Of a DNA stretch of 64,000 bases, positions 13,020 to 25,677 are shown in pieces. The notes under the pieces were generated by a model. That model was not told the DNA's origin. It ran no database searches and worked only from the letters and a program-made list of their open reading frames with translations. The DNA comes from Isoetes taiwanensis (Eukaryota > Streptophyta > Lycopodiopsida > Isoetales > Isoetaceae): assembly GCA_021234155.1 (NCBI GenBank), contig JAJEKV010000129.1, positions 349,579 to 413,578 on the forward strand, written 5' to 3'. Position numbers and translations under genes: made by a program. How positions within the stretch are numbered: the first letter of the stretch is position 1; each line of letters begins with the position of its first letter.

Positions 13020-13658
13020 CCCATCAATCTCCTCAAATTTTGATATCCAAGACAATGAAAGCTGCATTTGGAGAAGAAGCTTTCCATGCTGCAGAGATGC
13101 ACTCATCATACTAAGATACTTTTATGACAGATTCATACTATGAAACATTTGGAACCAATTCTGCATTCGAGGATGAACAGTTCGAAATTCGAAATAGTGA
13201 ACCTCCAACAAAGAACAAGGAACTCCTACATATACAGAACCCCCTCAAACACCCTCAAGCCCAAACATTAATGGTGGAAACTCAAATAGCACTCCGACTT
13301 CTACTGATAAAGATGGTGTGCATGAGATCAGTCCTATATCGTGACTTGTATGCGACCCTAGAGTTGCGGTAAGCGGAGTCTCAAAGAAGAGATCCAGATT
13401 GGCTATTGATGAAGATATAACATCGGGGAATTAGTGAAATGGCATCCGTTTTGGAGGCGAGAAGACAAGAAATTGGAATTCATGAAAGATGAGTCCATGC
13501 GAAAAATTCAGCTTGTTAAGGAACTTGAAGAGATGAGATCTTCTCATAATCTGAAAATTGCAGAATCAATGGCTATCATGACTCAAAGTATTTGCCAAGT
13601 GACCAAGGATACACTCCTTGAAATTGCAAAACTTTTTGCTTCAAAACAAGGAAATTGA
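13020..13658 (+). pseudogene. Coiled-coil ORF remnant, possibly Myb/trihelix-like tail
   Basis: Open segments in different frames read as one decayed protein. First a Pro/Ser/Thr/Asn-rich linker (about 13215-13320), then a basic SKKRSRLAIDED patch (about 13380-13415), then a charged helix with MKDESMRKIQLVKELEEM and IAESMAIMTQSICQVTKDTL up to a stop at 13658. This order (linker, basic patch, C-terminal coiled coil) is seen in Myb/trihelix-like proteins, including those carried by PIF/Harbinger transposons, but no DNA-binding domain is visible and no transposase was found nearby. Frame changes and stops near 13360 and 13435 indicate a pseudogene. The family assignment is a guess. Confidence 0.3.
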
Positions 13659-14077
13659 AGGTATGTTTTGTATTTTAAGCAATGATTTATATCTTTGTTT
13701 TTTTACCGTCACCACGATGTAATGTACTTATCATGCACATCCCATTGGAATGGGAAGCATTCTATTCTTAAGCGTTATTGGCGATTTTTTGTAGTCGGCG
13801 AGCAATTTACCAATAAGTTCACGACCACTTATAAACCAGATTTTGCCCTTTCCATACCATTAGATTTCCATGACATGACATAAATAGATTTTATCTCAAG
13901 ATTCCCTTCTATAATTTCCTTGTAACATTAGATAGCGCCCTCCCATAAATAAACCCCTCGATTATTGTGCGATTATCAATTCGGTATTTCTCGTTTGATC
14001 GGATGGCTGGGCGAAAGTGTTGTGCTTGTTAGAAGCAGCGATTAGGCACTACCCATCTCCAAGCTCTTCTTCATATT

Positions 14078-14574
14078 CATTGACATTAATTAACACAACC
14101 ATTGGGTCCAACACATTTTAAATTAAAATCCCCTTAAACCCCCTTTAGTTGTGGGTGCATATTCGGGGGTGACTCAGGAACAACGAGTTTGTTGGATAGG
14201 CATATTCACCCCTTATTCCTTAATCTATACCGTGCGTAAAAGTTCCTCGTTTGTGGGGTATGCAAATTACAAAATTTGCTATCTTGTATAACAAGATTAG
14301 CAAAATACTATAAGATTTCAAGCAAAATACTATATGGTGTTGATTTTGATGCGTGCAAAATACAATTATGAGGGGCTGCCCTACGTCACCCCCGTGTGGA
14401 TATGCACCCAAACCAAAGGGGTTTAAGGGGATTTTAATTTAAATGTGTTGGACCCAATGGTTGTGTTAATTAATGTCAATAATGGTAGTTATGTGTTGGT
14501 TGTTAATGTCAATGGTTGTTATGTGTTGGTTGTTATGTGTTGGAGGATTTAATTTTTTTATATGTTGGATGTTA
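14078..14574. mobile_element. Fold-back element, left arm truncated
   Basis: The left arm (about 14078-14172) and right arm (about 14380-14574) are inverted copies, sharing blocks such as CCATTGGGTCCAACACA and its complement. The outer ~75 bp of the left arm, present in the copy at 16734, is missing here. The interior matches that copy. No coding capacity. Confidence 0.7.
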
Positions 14575-15350
14575 ATGGTTTGTGTTGCAAAAAAAATTTT
14601 TTGGCCTTCAGACCTTAGAGGCGTCCCCTCCCAGGTGTGACAAAATTTTAGAATTCAAACCCGAAAAAAAAAACTAGAATTCATTTGAGGCTTTCATCAC
14701 TGTAGCTTTTGAATTTGATCACAATAAAACAAATAGAACATAAGTAAAAATTACCATAAAGATAAATGATTGATCCCATTATTCTGAAAGTCATAAAGTT
14801 TGCAACACAAAGAAAACCCCACATTATTATGCTACATATTTACTTCGCTACAACTAATTCTCTTTCACAATGACACCATTGTTTATCAATCCATATGATT
14901 TTGGATGCTCCATCTCTAGCTTAAAGGTAATGCATGATTCACCTTATGGTTGATTAAAGTTCCAAACCTACAATATAAATGCATTCTTATGGCCATTGTT
15001 TGGTGATCTGCGTGACATGGAAAAGGGCGCGGAATAATCCGCTGTTATTGTGCATAAGAATTTGTTTGTTGATTGAAGCTAAAAAATTTTGCTATGAACA
15101 ATCCGGTGACCGGGGAATATCAAAGTTGGAAGCAAGCGGAGGGCCTAAACTTGAATCTGCGACAAATCTTAGGAAGGAAACAAAGGGAGTTTTGCAGCAC
15201 TACATTGTAGAATCGGGGGAAACCAATACCTTAAAAAAAAACATTATGCTAGCTGAAGAAACATTAAAAACAAATACCTTAGTAAGTGTGAGCAAAAAAA
15301 TCCATCTCGTGGTAGTAAAATCCACTCGACAATAAGAATCAAAGGGCAAG

Positions 15351-15486
15351 TACACATGCATATGCACACATGCACACACATGCACACATGCACATGCACT
15401 TGCACTTGCACATGCACAATACATGCACATGCATATACATGCACATACACATGAACATGCACATGCATGTGCACATGCATACATCT
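15351..15486. repeat. CATGCA/CACATG-rich microsatellite
   Basis: A tract built of ACATGCAC and CATGCACA steps. It produces His/Met- or Cys/Met/Val-rich open frames on both strands that I treat as artefacts. Confidence 0.85.
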
Positions 15487-15690
15487 TGTGATGTTCATGC
15501 ACAAACACATGCGAGAAGACAGACAACCCTCCGGTTTGTTCCACCAGCGAAAATCAACGGCCCATAAAGGTGCACTCTAGAAATACTATTTAGTACACCT
15601 CCTTGAATATAACAACGAAATCTTAGAAAAACCATGTGAAAAAACGTATAAAAATCTAAAAGTAACCCCCTGTTATTGTGCTACATATTC

Positions 15691-16733
15691 AGAAATGTCG
15701 GAGACCAACGTGAACTCTTCATGCACGGTAGAACAGAATGATCTTTCTGTTCTTACTCACATGAAGATTCACAACTCCATCAACCCCAGGGCCCCAGTGC
15801 GATATTTGGATAAGGATCGATTGGAATCGAGCTTTGGTTTGTTCAAGCCGAGCTATGAGATACGGATACAATTTGTGTTGAATACTGAAGCTGCCCCTTT
15901 TTTTTTTCTTAGTTTTCTTTAGTTTTCCAGTCAAGCTTTTTGTATCTTCTGTATCTCCAGCTCATGAGGATGTTGGATTTTTTGTATCTTCTTTCTTGTA
16001 AAAGGACAGCATTCATGCTGATGTAAATGTATCTTGATGATATGAAATGCAAAAGATTTTCTACTTTTGCAAGACTTTGTAACTTTTTTTTTGTTACTAA
16101 CACGGTCTACAACAGGGATAGGTATTCGTGATGCTGATACCCAAAGTTTTCAACCTCAAGCAAGCAAAGGGTTGCAGAGAACACTTAATTCTTTAAGTAG
16201 TTGAATTTACTTAGTCTTCAGGTTTTGGTATTTCATTTGCAGGTTATTCCATTCAAGAGCACTACATTTGGGTGCATTCATGATTTGTAAAAGCATTCAT
16301 ATGACATCTGTTGTCTTGAGTTTTCTTTTGGTTTTTCCGTGAGCAAAGTGTGTAATAACAAAGTTATTATACAAAGTGTTAATATACTCGCAGAAAAGTG
16401 TGCACAAACAAAGTAAGCGCCGTAATCTTTAAACAAATGAAGTAAGCAGCAAAACAAGTTCATTATCCTCAGATTTCTTTTCAATATAACTGCTGCAATA
16501 CAACTTTGTCTACAATAGGGATTCACATGAAAGAACGTAACTTTCTTAAGATTCATTTCTCCAGATTCTGGAGGAGGATGTGCCTGATCTGATCTCCCTC
16601 CTTTTTCAATTTCCTATTCATATCTCCTTCCAACATATAGAGAAGATTCACCATGGGCTACAAAATAAACAACTATAGCTACAGCCCTTCTTGGCTCAAT
16701 GGGAGCCCTCACTTTATTACCCAGTTTTGCAAA
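15691..16733. other. Spacer between the two 1.6-kb repeats
   Basis: A short open frame at 15695-15922 (plus) has a reasonable codon pattern (ending in a Phe-rich run) but no recognised domain. The remaining DNA is AT-rich with homopolymers. Nothing else seen. Confidence 0.4.
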
Positions 16734-17313
16734 ATATAAAAATTAAATCCTCCAACACATAACAACCAACACATAACAACCATTGACATTAACAACCAAC
16801 ACATAACTACCATTGATATTAATTAACACAACCATTGGGTCCAACACATTTAAATTAAAATCCCAATCCCCCTTAAACCCCCTTTGGTTTGGGTGCATAT
16901 TCACACGGGGGTGACTAAGAGACCTAGAGGCATTGGATAGGCATATTCACCTCTTATTCCTTAATCTATAAACGTACGTAAAGTTCCTCGTTTGTGGGGT
17001 ATGCAAGTACAAAAATTTGCTATCTTTGTATAACAAGATTCGCAAAATACTATAAGATTTCAAGCGGGGAGAATACTATATGGTGTTGATTTCCGATGCG
17101 TGCAAAATACAATTATGAGGGCTCTCGCTGCCCTCGTCAACCCCCAGGTGTGAATATGCACCCAAATCAAAGGGGTTTAGGGGGATTTTAATTTAAATGT
17201 GTTGGACCCAATGGTTGTGTTAATTAATGTCAATGGTAGTTATGTGTTGGTTAATAATGTCGATGGTTGTTATGTGTTGGTTGTTATGTGTTTGGAGGAT
17301 TTAATTTTTATAT
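16734..17313. mobile_element. Fold-back/MITE-like element with ~178-bp arms
   Basis: The left arm 16734-16914 and right arm 17136-17313 are inverted copies with few mismatches; both contain CCAATGGTTGTGTTAATTAA or its complement and an AACAACCAACACATAAC-type short repeat. The interior is about 220 bp and non-coding. Long arms with a short middle fit a non-autonomous fold-back element. I could not identify a target-site duplication. Confidence 0.7.
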
Positions 17314-18467
17314 GTTGGATGTTAATGGTTTGTGTTGCAAAAAAAAAATTTTGGCACGGCACCGGGGCCTTAGGGACGTCCCTCTCCCCAGGTGTGACAA
17401 AAATTTTAGAATTCAAACCCGAAAAAAAAACTAGAATTCATTTGAGGCTTTCATCACTGTAGCTTTTTGAATTTGATCACAATAAAACAAATAGAACATA
17501 AGTAAAAATTACCATAAAGATAGAAGCAGATTGATCCCATTATTAGAAAGTCATAAAGTTTGCAACACAAAAAAAACCCCCACGTTATTATGCTACATAT
17601 TTACTTCGCTACAACTAATTCTCTTTCACAATGACACCATTGTTTATCAATCCATATGATTTTGGATGCTCCATCTCTAGCTTAAAAGGTAATGCATGAT
17701 TCACCTTATGGTTCGATTAAAGTTCCAAACCTACAATATAAATGCATTCTTATGGCCATTGTTTGGTGCGTCTGCGTGACATGGAAAAGGCGTAGCGAAA
17801 TAATCCACTTTGTTGTGTGCATAAGAATTTGTTTGTTGATTGAAGCTAAAGCTGGCTGCTATGAACAATCCGTGCCGAGGGAATATCAAGAGTTGGAAGC
17901 AAGCAGAGGGGCCTAAACTTGAATCTGCGACAAATCTTAGGAAGGAAACAAAAGGGAGTTTTGCGGCACTACATTGTAGAATCAGGAAACCAATACCTTG
18001 TAAAAAAAACATTATGCTAACTGAAGAAACATTAAAAAACAAATACCTTAGTAAGTGTGAGCAAAAAATCCATCTCGTGGTAGTAAAATCCACTCCGCAA
18101 ATAAGAATCCAAGAGGGCAAAGTACACATGCATATGCACACATGCACACACATGCACACATGCACATGCATTTGCACTTGCACATGCACAATACACATGC
18201 ACATGCATATACATGCACATACACATGAACATGCATGCATGTGCACATGCATACATCATCTTGTGATGTTCATGCACAAACACATGCAGAGAAAGACAAC
18301 AACCCTCGGATTGTTCCAACCAACGAAAATCAACGGCCCATAAAGGGTGCACTCTAGAAATACTATTTAGTACACCTCAACGAATACAACAACGAAATCA
18401 TAGAAAAACCATGTGAAAAAACGTATAAAAATCTAAAAGTAACCCCCTGTTATTGTGCTACATATGG
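16811..18467. repeat. 1.6-kb direct repeat, copy 2
   Basis: Second copy of 14078-15690, including most of the fold-back element, the AT-rich middle and the CATGCA tract. Differences from copy 1 are mostly short indels at homopolymers and in GC-rich spots. Confidence 0.85.
18122..18258. repeat. CATGCA/CACATG-rich microsatellite
   Basis: Same tract as at 15351-15486, within repeat copy 2. Open frames on both strands here are low-complexity artefacts. Confidence 0.85.
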
Positions 18468-19107
18468 GGTTAGAAGACCTACCAGTTTTTCGAATGAGGA
18501 TCTTGACATCCTGTAACAATGTCTCCACATATCATCTTTATAAGAGGGCAAACAATTTCAGGCATGGTTGTCAATGCTATCCCACTGTATGGTTTGTCTC
18601 AGTGCAACCCAAAATCTTCTTGAAGGCCTCTTCAGTTTGGCGGACCCCAATAGAATCAAGGTAAATTGACAGCAAGTCATGAGTCGACTACTTTCTATAA
18701 ATTCGTTCTCCATAGCTAAGTCCAAGAGCTCCGCATTGTCATCTGAAGCTATGAGGTTTAGGCAAAACTGCTACAATGCAATGCCGAGCATAATAGTGTG
18801 CAAAAACGTAGCAATCATACCCAAAATCACCGGATCCATACCAAAATTTTCTTGAAGCCGGATTGTAATAGAGATTTGGGGAAAATGAAAGAAACAAAGC
18901 CAATTGATAGTTCAAAGATTGGCGTGCCAGCAGGACATTGATTCCGATTTTAGGAAGATTTTTTAAGCTCTCTGTTTACGGTTCTTGACAAATTAACCGT
19001 TGTTAAGGCCGAGAGACAATATGTTCTCGAGATCGAGAGGAGGCTATCGATACAAAAATTATCTCTCGTAGGTATATGGCGAGATAAAGAATCTCAAACA
19101 TGTGGGA

Positions 19108-19177
<70 letters not shown>

Positions 19178-19389
19178 AACAAAATGATTTTTGATTATAC
19201 GTCTGTGAGACCGCCATGTCTATAAGACATTCAACTTGTACATTCAAGATTATAAAACAAATCATCTAATGCATCCTCTGATAGTAATGCATTAGTCTCT
19301 CCTATCTCTAACTCATCTACTTTTAAGATTCTTAAAACATCATCCCTATGTTCTAAAATATATCAATGATACATCTCCCAATACGTGAT
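18468..19389. other. Spacer with (GA)n
   Basis: No gene seen. Contains the dinucleotide run listed separately. Confidence 0.5.
19113..19174. repeat. (GA)31 microsatellite
   Basis: Uninterrupted GA dinucleotides over 62 bases. Translates as alternating Ser/Leu on the minus strand, not a gene. Confidence 0.98.
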
Positions 19390-19411
19390 CCTGGAAAATC
19401 AAAGAAAGCCA

Positions 19412-19660
19412 TCAACGTGTCAGCACATACATCATACTTCTCTCGAATACTCTGTAAGCATGGCAACGTAGACGTACATGTTCCTCATCTTCAAGTATCC
19501 CTGCCTCACATATCTTACACAATCTAAGCTCGTGAGGAATGTCATTCCACCTGCCTACTTCAACACCAAGCCTATGTGAGCTTAGCCTCATCCTGCAGAT
19601 GGCATGTCTATGCTTCGAGGAAATCCCCTCTGCCAAATACTTTGCCTCCTGCAATGTAGG
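19412..19660 (-). pseudogene. LINE ORF2 C-terminal fragment
   Basis: The minus strand encodes a piece like the end of plant LINE polyproteins: MRLSSHRLGVEVGRW, then IPHELRLCKICEAG, then EDEEHVRLRCHAYR. This region lies downstream of the reverse transcriptase and often holds a zinc-knuckle-like Cys pattern. It is probably the far end of the LINE whose polymerase lies at 21219-22371, but 1.5 kb of non-matching DNA separates them, so an insertion or rearrangement is likely. Confidence 0.7.
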
Positions 19661-20084
19661 ATTAATATGGGTGCTATGAAACTCCCTTTTTACTGCTCCA
19701 TCTCTCTATGTCCTAGATTTTTATATTATATCAAAATAAGTACAATGTCTATTGTAGGAGTAGTCTCGACATCTTCATCCTCTATGAGTTGAAACTTATT
19801 GCCTGCTCTTTAAGCTGATAAATATGAAGCATGAAGAAGTCTCCCATATGGTAACCAGAGTATGAAAAGCTCCCAAAAGATTCTTTCCAAATCTGATTCT
19901 TTCCAAATCTGATGAATCAAAGCAAAGAATCCGGAAATAATGACATAGGATACAAAGCGTGTGCGAGGAAAAGCATGAAAATCAAGCAACTTTCGAACAT
20001 AGCGGTATTCGGTGGACATATTCTAAGCGTGTCGAGTACTTAGAATAGTTTCCTAGATTTTTGGCTTATCGAGTACCAAAATCT

Positions 20085-20265
20085 CACCCAAGCGTCGATA
20101 CTTGGTGGCTTTTCAAGCACAAAATGCTTGAGATTGCATAGGATGCTTTGGATTATAACGGATCTTGGTCTTGCTTTCGATTATCAAAGCGAAAGTCTTC
20201 ACCCAAGCGTCGATTACTTGGGTGGCTTTTCAGACAAAATGCTTGAGTTAGCACAAGAATGCTTG
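20085..20265. repeat. Two imperfect ~65-bp direct copies
   Basis: CACCCAAGCGTCGAT, TACTTGG.TGGCTTTTCA and ACAAAATGCTTGAG occur in the same order at about 20085-20150 and 20200-20265. No gene in 19661-21218 apart from this; the stretch separates two parts of a LINE. Confidence 0.7.
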
Positions 20266-21218
20266 GGATTTCAGTTTAAGCATTGATTTGATTCTTCACA
20301 ATGAACCTCGATTTAAAAAGAAAATTTCTGATCAATTCTTGAAAAATCTGTACCTCTACTGCTAGAAAGAAAGAGCGGGAGAAGGAAAAACATTTGCGGA
20401 GTAAACTTCAGGTGTAATGAAGGTCGATGATCAAATTAGAAGCTGCTCCTCTTACCAAGAATGTACCTAATCTACTCCACCTTATAGAAGCCATTTTGCG
20501 CACCGATTGTGTCTGTGTAAGAAAAGATTGGATTGCTGGTCCTTCTCTTAACAAGAAGCAAAGAACATTATGCCTTTATAGAAAGCAAGAATGCTTTCAT
20601 ATGAAACAAAAAGCGAGAGAAAGCCCGTTAGTGGCATGAAGGCATGAAGGGAACTGGAAAGAACCACCACAAAATTTGCTTCCAAGAAGAAAATTTACAA
20701 GAAACACGGAAAATTTCTTCAAGGCTATAGGATCCCATGCTAGCATCGCAAGCGGGAATAAGAGCCCTCGAATTTGGGCAGCAATGCGGAAGCTTTGATG
20801 AGAGAGGCGGTTTTCTCTCTCCCGATCCACCCTAACCCCTTGGGCGTCGGCGCCAAGATCCATCAAGTTCAAGAACATTCATTTTGACCCATGTGCGGAT
20901 ATCATCTTTGTGCAAAGCTAAATCATAAATATTCATCCCCATCGTGCCATCCAGCGGGTGTATCGACAAACCAATAACTTAGCCCATGTCTCCTCAAAGC
21001 CAAGCATGGTAAACTTTCTTAGGACATAATATACAACACCTTATAGACATAATTAAAGTGCATAAAGCGCCTCTGCTTCCAATGTAAGCATCCCACATTA
21101 CGCTAACATCATATCATAGGGAGTTTGCATTTCTATTCCAAATTTAGACCGAAAGAATTTCTTTTGAACTTTCACATCCTTTTTCCAAGTATCCAATGCC
21201 AATCTAGGACCCCATACT

Positions 21219-22371
21219 TCACATCCATACAAAACCACAGATTGGACCAGTGTTATATAGAGCATTCTTTATAAAGCTTAAATTCCATATCTCTGCTTTG
21301 GCACATCTCTTTTGCATTGCATGCCGGTGCTTTGAACTCCATAGTTTACTTTTTGCTCCAACTGCTTGGTTCCAATTTGGTCTCTTATCCAGTAATATCC
21401 CAAGGTACTTGTAGCTATTGGTAATTTCTACAAGTTCACCTTGATAATAGAACTTTAAATGATCAATCTTGTTTGCCCCAAACACAATCACTTTGGTCTT
21501 ACCCATATTAACTTGCATGCCTTTTGCATCACAAATTAATGAAATCTCATCCAAATGCCGTTGCAACCCCTGTATGCTCCTAGATAGCAATATCACATCA
21601 TCAGCATATAAAAGTAGCATAAGAACATATCCATTTATAGGCGTTCCATCTCCACCATGGTCCTGCGTCCAACATTCAAGTTGGTCTATAAAAAGATCAA
21701 ATAATATAGTCGATAGAGGACACCCCTGTTTTACTCCCACATTGCCCTCCATTAAATCATTACAAGAATTTATATATGGAAAGGAAATTGAACCAGTACC
21801 CTTTCATATAGCTTTCCAACTGCTTGTCTGTATTCAACAAAAATGCTTAAATCATCCATTCTTTCCCATAGATTTTTTCTGTTCACCATATCAAAAGTCA
21901 ACGAAGGCAGCATACAAGGATTTCTTTTTCCCAACAACAGAATCTATCATTGCACGCATAGTGACCATATGGTCAACTGGGTCTGAACCCAGCTTGTCCC
22001 ACTGCTCTAGCATTATTATCCTAAGCCCACATGCTAATTTTTGAATCCAGAATGACTGCAAAAAGTTTAGCATATAAACTATTAACCATGATCATTCGAT
22101 AATTGGCTAGATCCAATTCATCGCTTGCTTTGTGGAGTGGAACTACCTTGTTTATTTGCCATGCTTGTGGGAAGCCCTCTCGTAGCATTGCATTAAACAA
22201 TTTTAACAAGATAGCAGCAACTCCATCACCTGCCCACTTGAACATTTCAGCTACTATACCATCTGCATCAGCAGCTTTATTATTAGACAACTTTTGTAAA
22301 CCATAATGTATATCATCCAAAGTGAATAAAAGATACTCTACATCATACCACATCATCCATGCAAGATCCAT
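21219..22371 (-). pseudogene. LINE reverse transcriptase fragment
   Basis: Minus-strand pieces in several frames make up the polymerase of a non-LTR retrotransposon. In order: a KAADADGIVAEMFKWAG segment (about 22275), FPQAWQINKVVPLHK (about 22150), LYAAFVDF (motif A, about 21895), GVKQGCPLSTILFDLFIDQ (motif B, about 21740), YADDVILL (motif C, about 21600), a GKTKV segment (motif D) and YKYLGILLD (motif E, about 21405). The catalytic Asp pair is kept in YADD. Frame changes near 22050 and 21780 break the ORF. The 5' endonuclease region is missing, so the copy is truncated. Confidence 0.88.
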
Positions 22372-25300
22372 TACGATTTGGAATGTGGTACAATCTTCGT
22401 GTGGGCGGTATGGGCATTACTTCCTAGGTCAATGGTGTGGCTTTGTGGGCGGGTGTAGTCGACTTTCCTAGGTCAATGGTGTCGCCTTGACTCTCAAGAG
22501 TTCGGCGTCGGCTGGGCTCTTGTTTTGGGGAGTTCAATCGAGTGCGGACGTGTGTAAAAGCCACAATCCTCTAGCAGCCCATGGAGCCACTATTCGGGAA
22601 GGGAGATGCAACCCTTCCTACCTCATCAGACCGAGGAGATACAACCCGAAGTAGTCTTTTGGGTGATACAATGAGACTGCATCTTTGGCAGGTTACAATC
22701 ATGTCAGAGCCTGATTTAGCCCATCTGCAAAGTATGCACATGAGGGGCAGATGGAGTAGTCAACCCTAGCTATTGTCTATTGCCAGCCTAAGTCATTGCC
22801 ATAACTCGGTCTGCCCTATCTTATGATCCTAGCCATCAATTTACTTTCCCCCCGAGCCTGAGCCTTGGTCGGAACTCTTTTGGATGATGATATATTGATA
22901 TCTATGATGGATCTATGGATGGATAAATGGTACTACCCTTCGAGGTAGCTGATTGTATTGTTAGTAGTGTTGATGTTTATGTTTATGTTTCTGCTGTTAT
23001 AGGAGCCCATAGGGGAAGGGCACGCAAGACACCTTCCTGTCCCCTTCCCGCACCATGGCCATTTCAGTTGCGGGATAGACGGAGGGGCCCATGCGGTAGG
23101 TGTGCTGGATAGGGGATTTTCTGCGATATGGCGTCGTATATTTGATGGGGAGCGTCACAGCTGCCCGTCGTCAAACAAACCACGAAAGCAGAGATTATCT
23201 CAAAATGCATCAGGTATAATCCAATCTGGAAACACCTCAACATGTCTTTCAAACTCACGCAAACATGTGATTGCATCAATATTGAAAAGGAGGGTATAAA
23301 CGGCTGCTGAGACTTAGAGATGGAGAGCGAATAAAGAACATCAACATACTTGCCGCAAATGTCGCCAAGTCAACACAATGCATTGTACAATGAAATATCA
23401 TTGACGAGGCAAGCAATAACCCAGCAAACATGGAGCACTTGTTTGAAACTCATCCTCTCTCAAAGAATTAAGATATACTGAAGCTCAGCTATAAAGTGCT
23501 ATTACTGCTATAGAGACATGGACAATTACGCCCATGCATAGGCATTAATACCATGAATATGGAAGATGAAGATGACATTAGAAAAATTCTATTGAGTTCA
23601 TACCAGGCACCTCCGGATTTCCTCACAAACTCAACATCAAGGTAGCAGTAATAGTATTCTTACTCAGAACGGATACATCCTTGAAGTGGCCTATGCAACG
23701 AAACATATCTACAAATCACCTAGATGATGCCAAGGATCTTGGATACTGAGATAATCACAAAAACATTCAAAGGCACTCCAGTTCTACTGCCAAGTTCAAG
23801 ACTCCCACATATCCTTCAATAAGAGGCCATAGTGGCACTCATAATGACGATCAACAAATTGCACGAGCAGTCCTCACAGTCGGTATTTACCACCTGACGC
23901 TTGTCTTTACACATGACCAACTTTTTGTCGCCCTTTCGAGATACAAACGAAATCAAAATCACCATCCAATGAATGTCGCAATAGAGTGCTTTACAATAAA
24001 ATTACCAAATATATACTCCATACATTATATACATATGTGAATAAATTACTATCCACATAAGTGAATTAATATGTTGTGTATTCAAATACCATGATATAAG
24101 GCATTAGCTTTATACAAGAATTTAGCGCCGGCAAAGCCGACGCCTTATGGACCAATGGGACCAAACCTAAGTATGTGATATGTAGAAGAAGCATTGATCC
24201 CCATGTATTAAGATGTATCCATTGTAGCAAATAGAAACTCAAAAATGCCAAAGAATATTTGTACTATGTGAAAGTGGTCAACTAAGACGTGCTTGTAATC
24301 TTCACAATTTAATGGTTGGATAAGTGGTCGTGTATTGCGTGTAGTGCGACATTTATGTGCTATAGTGTGTAGTGCATCTGCAACCTATTCTAACTGGAGC
24401 GTTAAAATGTTAGCTTATAATGAGAGTATGTGAAGTGTTGTCCATAGGTTGTATAGTGAAGGCATGAAGTTGAATTAGGATACCTATTAAATTGTACTTA
24501 CCTGGGGCCCCTTTTTTTTCTTGATTGATCTTGGGTATCTTTGGTCTTGACTCTATGTCCTTCCAATGGCTTAATACAGATTAATGTGCGATCATATTAT
24601 TCCTATATCAGTATTTTAATATGATATCGTAACATTTGACTGCACTCTTGCATGAACCTTTTTATTGCGCTTGGCAATGGGAGGATAGATTGGTATGAAG
24701 TAATAAAAATTTTAGAGCCTAGATTCTAAGAAATCCCAACAAACGGCAGGTATCTAGCAAAAAGGTTGAGATTGCAAAATACTGAGCTAGCATGAATAGC
24801 AATACAAATGGGCTCAAAAACACCATTGGGTCTAGTCGTAGAACTGTTTTTCTCAAACCACTTCATCTTCATTTAACGGACTTCTTGTTTTTCTTGACTA
24901 CATGTATTTTCACCAACAAAAGATGACGGGCAATATTTCTAGGCTACAGTTCATCCAAGCGGTTTGTTGATGGATACCTTGCTTCATCTACCGATAGGTG
25001 GCGCATAACCAGCATGTCATGCACGCTGAACTGATAGCAATCTATAAAAAGATAGTTCTACATAGTTCTATGGAACAGCTTATAAAAATACATGGAAGCA
25101 TTTAACATCCTCCAGGGAGCCACATTTCACATGCATAATTACTAATGCATGCATGTTCTCTATTTAGGGCTGGATTTCTAGCATGTAAATAAAAAATAAG
25201 TGGTCACCTCATGTACATTGCAGAATTTTGTTTGAAAGAGTTGGAAACATAACATTTTAAAAAATCTGATTGTATTATGACAGGTTTTTTTCAAAACTAA

Positions 25301-25677
25301 GTAATCATTGTAGTCCAAAAAACAATACTTCTTTGGGGCATATGTATCTGCAATGCTGCATATGCTGTATCTGTAAGCTTTTATTCTAAATGAGTCTCAC
25401 TTGTGCACAATCTACCAGATTTGACACTCCCTCCAAACTCTACAACCCACACATAAACAATTAATCCAGATAAAAGTGGCATGATTAATCCTCTTACAAA
25501 ACTAGCTGTACAATGACTTTAATCGGCAAGGTTCGGCATGGACAAAAACCAGAAGGATGACAGGCCTGCAGAAAACAACGTAAACAGTCCAAGAGTATTA
25601 CCTAGATGAAAGTTTAAATATTATTTCCAGCAAATTATCCAACTGATCACTTTAAATAGAATGCTAAACTAAACATG
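22372..25677. other. Long gene-free stretch
   Basis: About 22380-22560 contains two copies of TTCCTAGGTCAATGGTGT. A short GC-rich hairpin (GCGCCGGC, loop AAA, GCCGACGCC) lies near 24125-24145. No gene is supported. Confidence 0.5.

Larger units (their letters stand above)
14078..15690. repeat. 1.6-kb direct repeat, copy 1
   Basis: Nearly identical to 16811-18467, offset about 2.75 kb, with small indels. It holds a left-truncated fold-back element, an AT-rich middle part and a CATGCA-rich tract. The shared sequence ends abruptly after TATTGTGCTACATAT in both copies, which fixes the right boundary. No credible gene inside. Confidence 0.85.

Noticed and set aside
15200-15567. Cys/His/Met/Val-rich open frames around the CATGCA tract (also 17731-18352)
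   Set aside because: Open on both strands because the microsatellite lacks stops; low complexity, not a gene.
18540-18665. Minus-strand text LDSIGVRQTEEAFKKILG resembling an mTERF helix
   Set aside because: Too short, stops nearby and no repeated mTERF pattern.
19059-19265. Open frame with Ser-Leu repeats, minus strand
   Set aside because: Produced by the (GA)n microsatellite.
24125-24145. GC hairpin as another Helitron 3' end
   Set aside because: Imperfect stem and no CTRR-T at the right distance on either strand.
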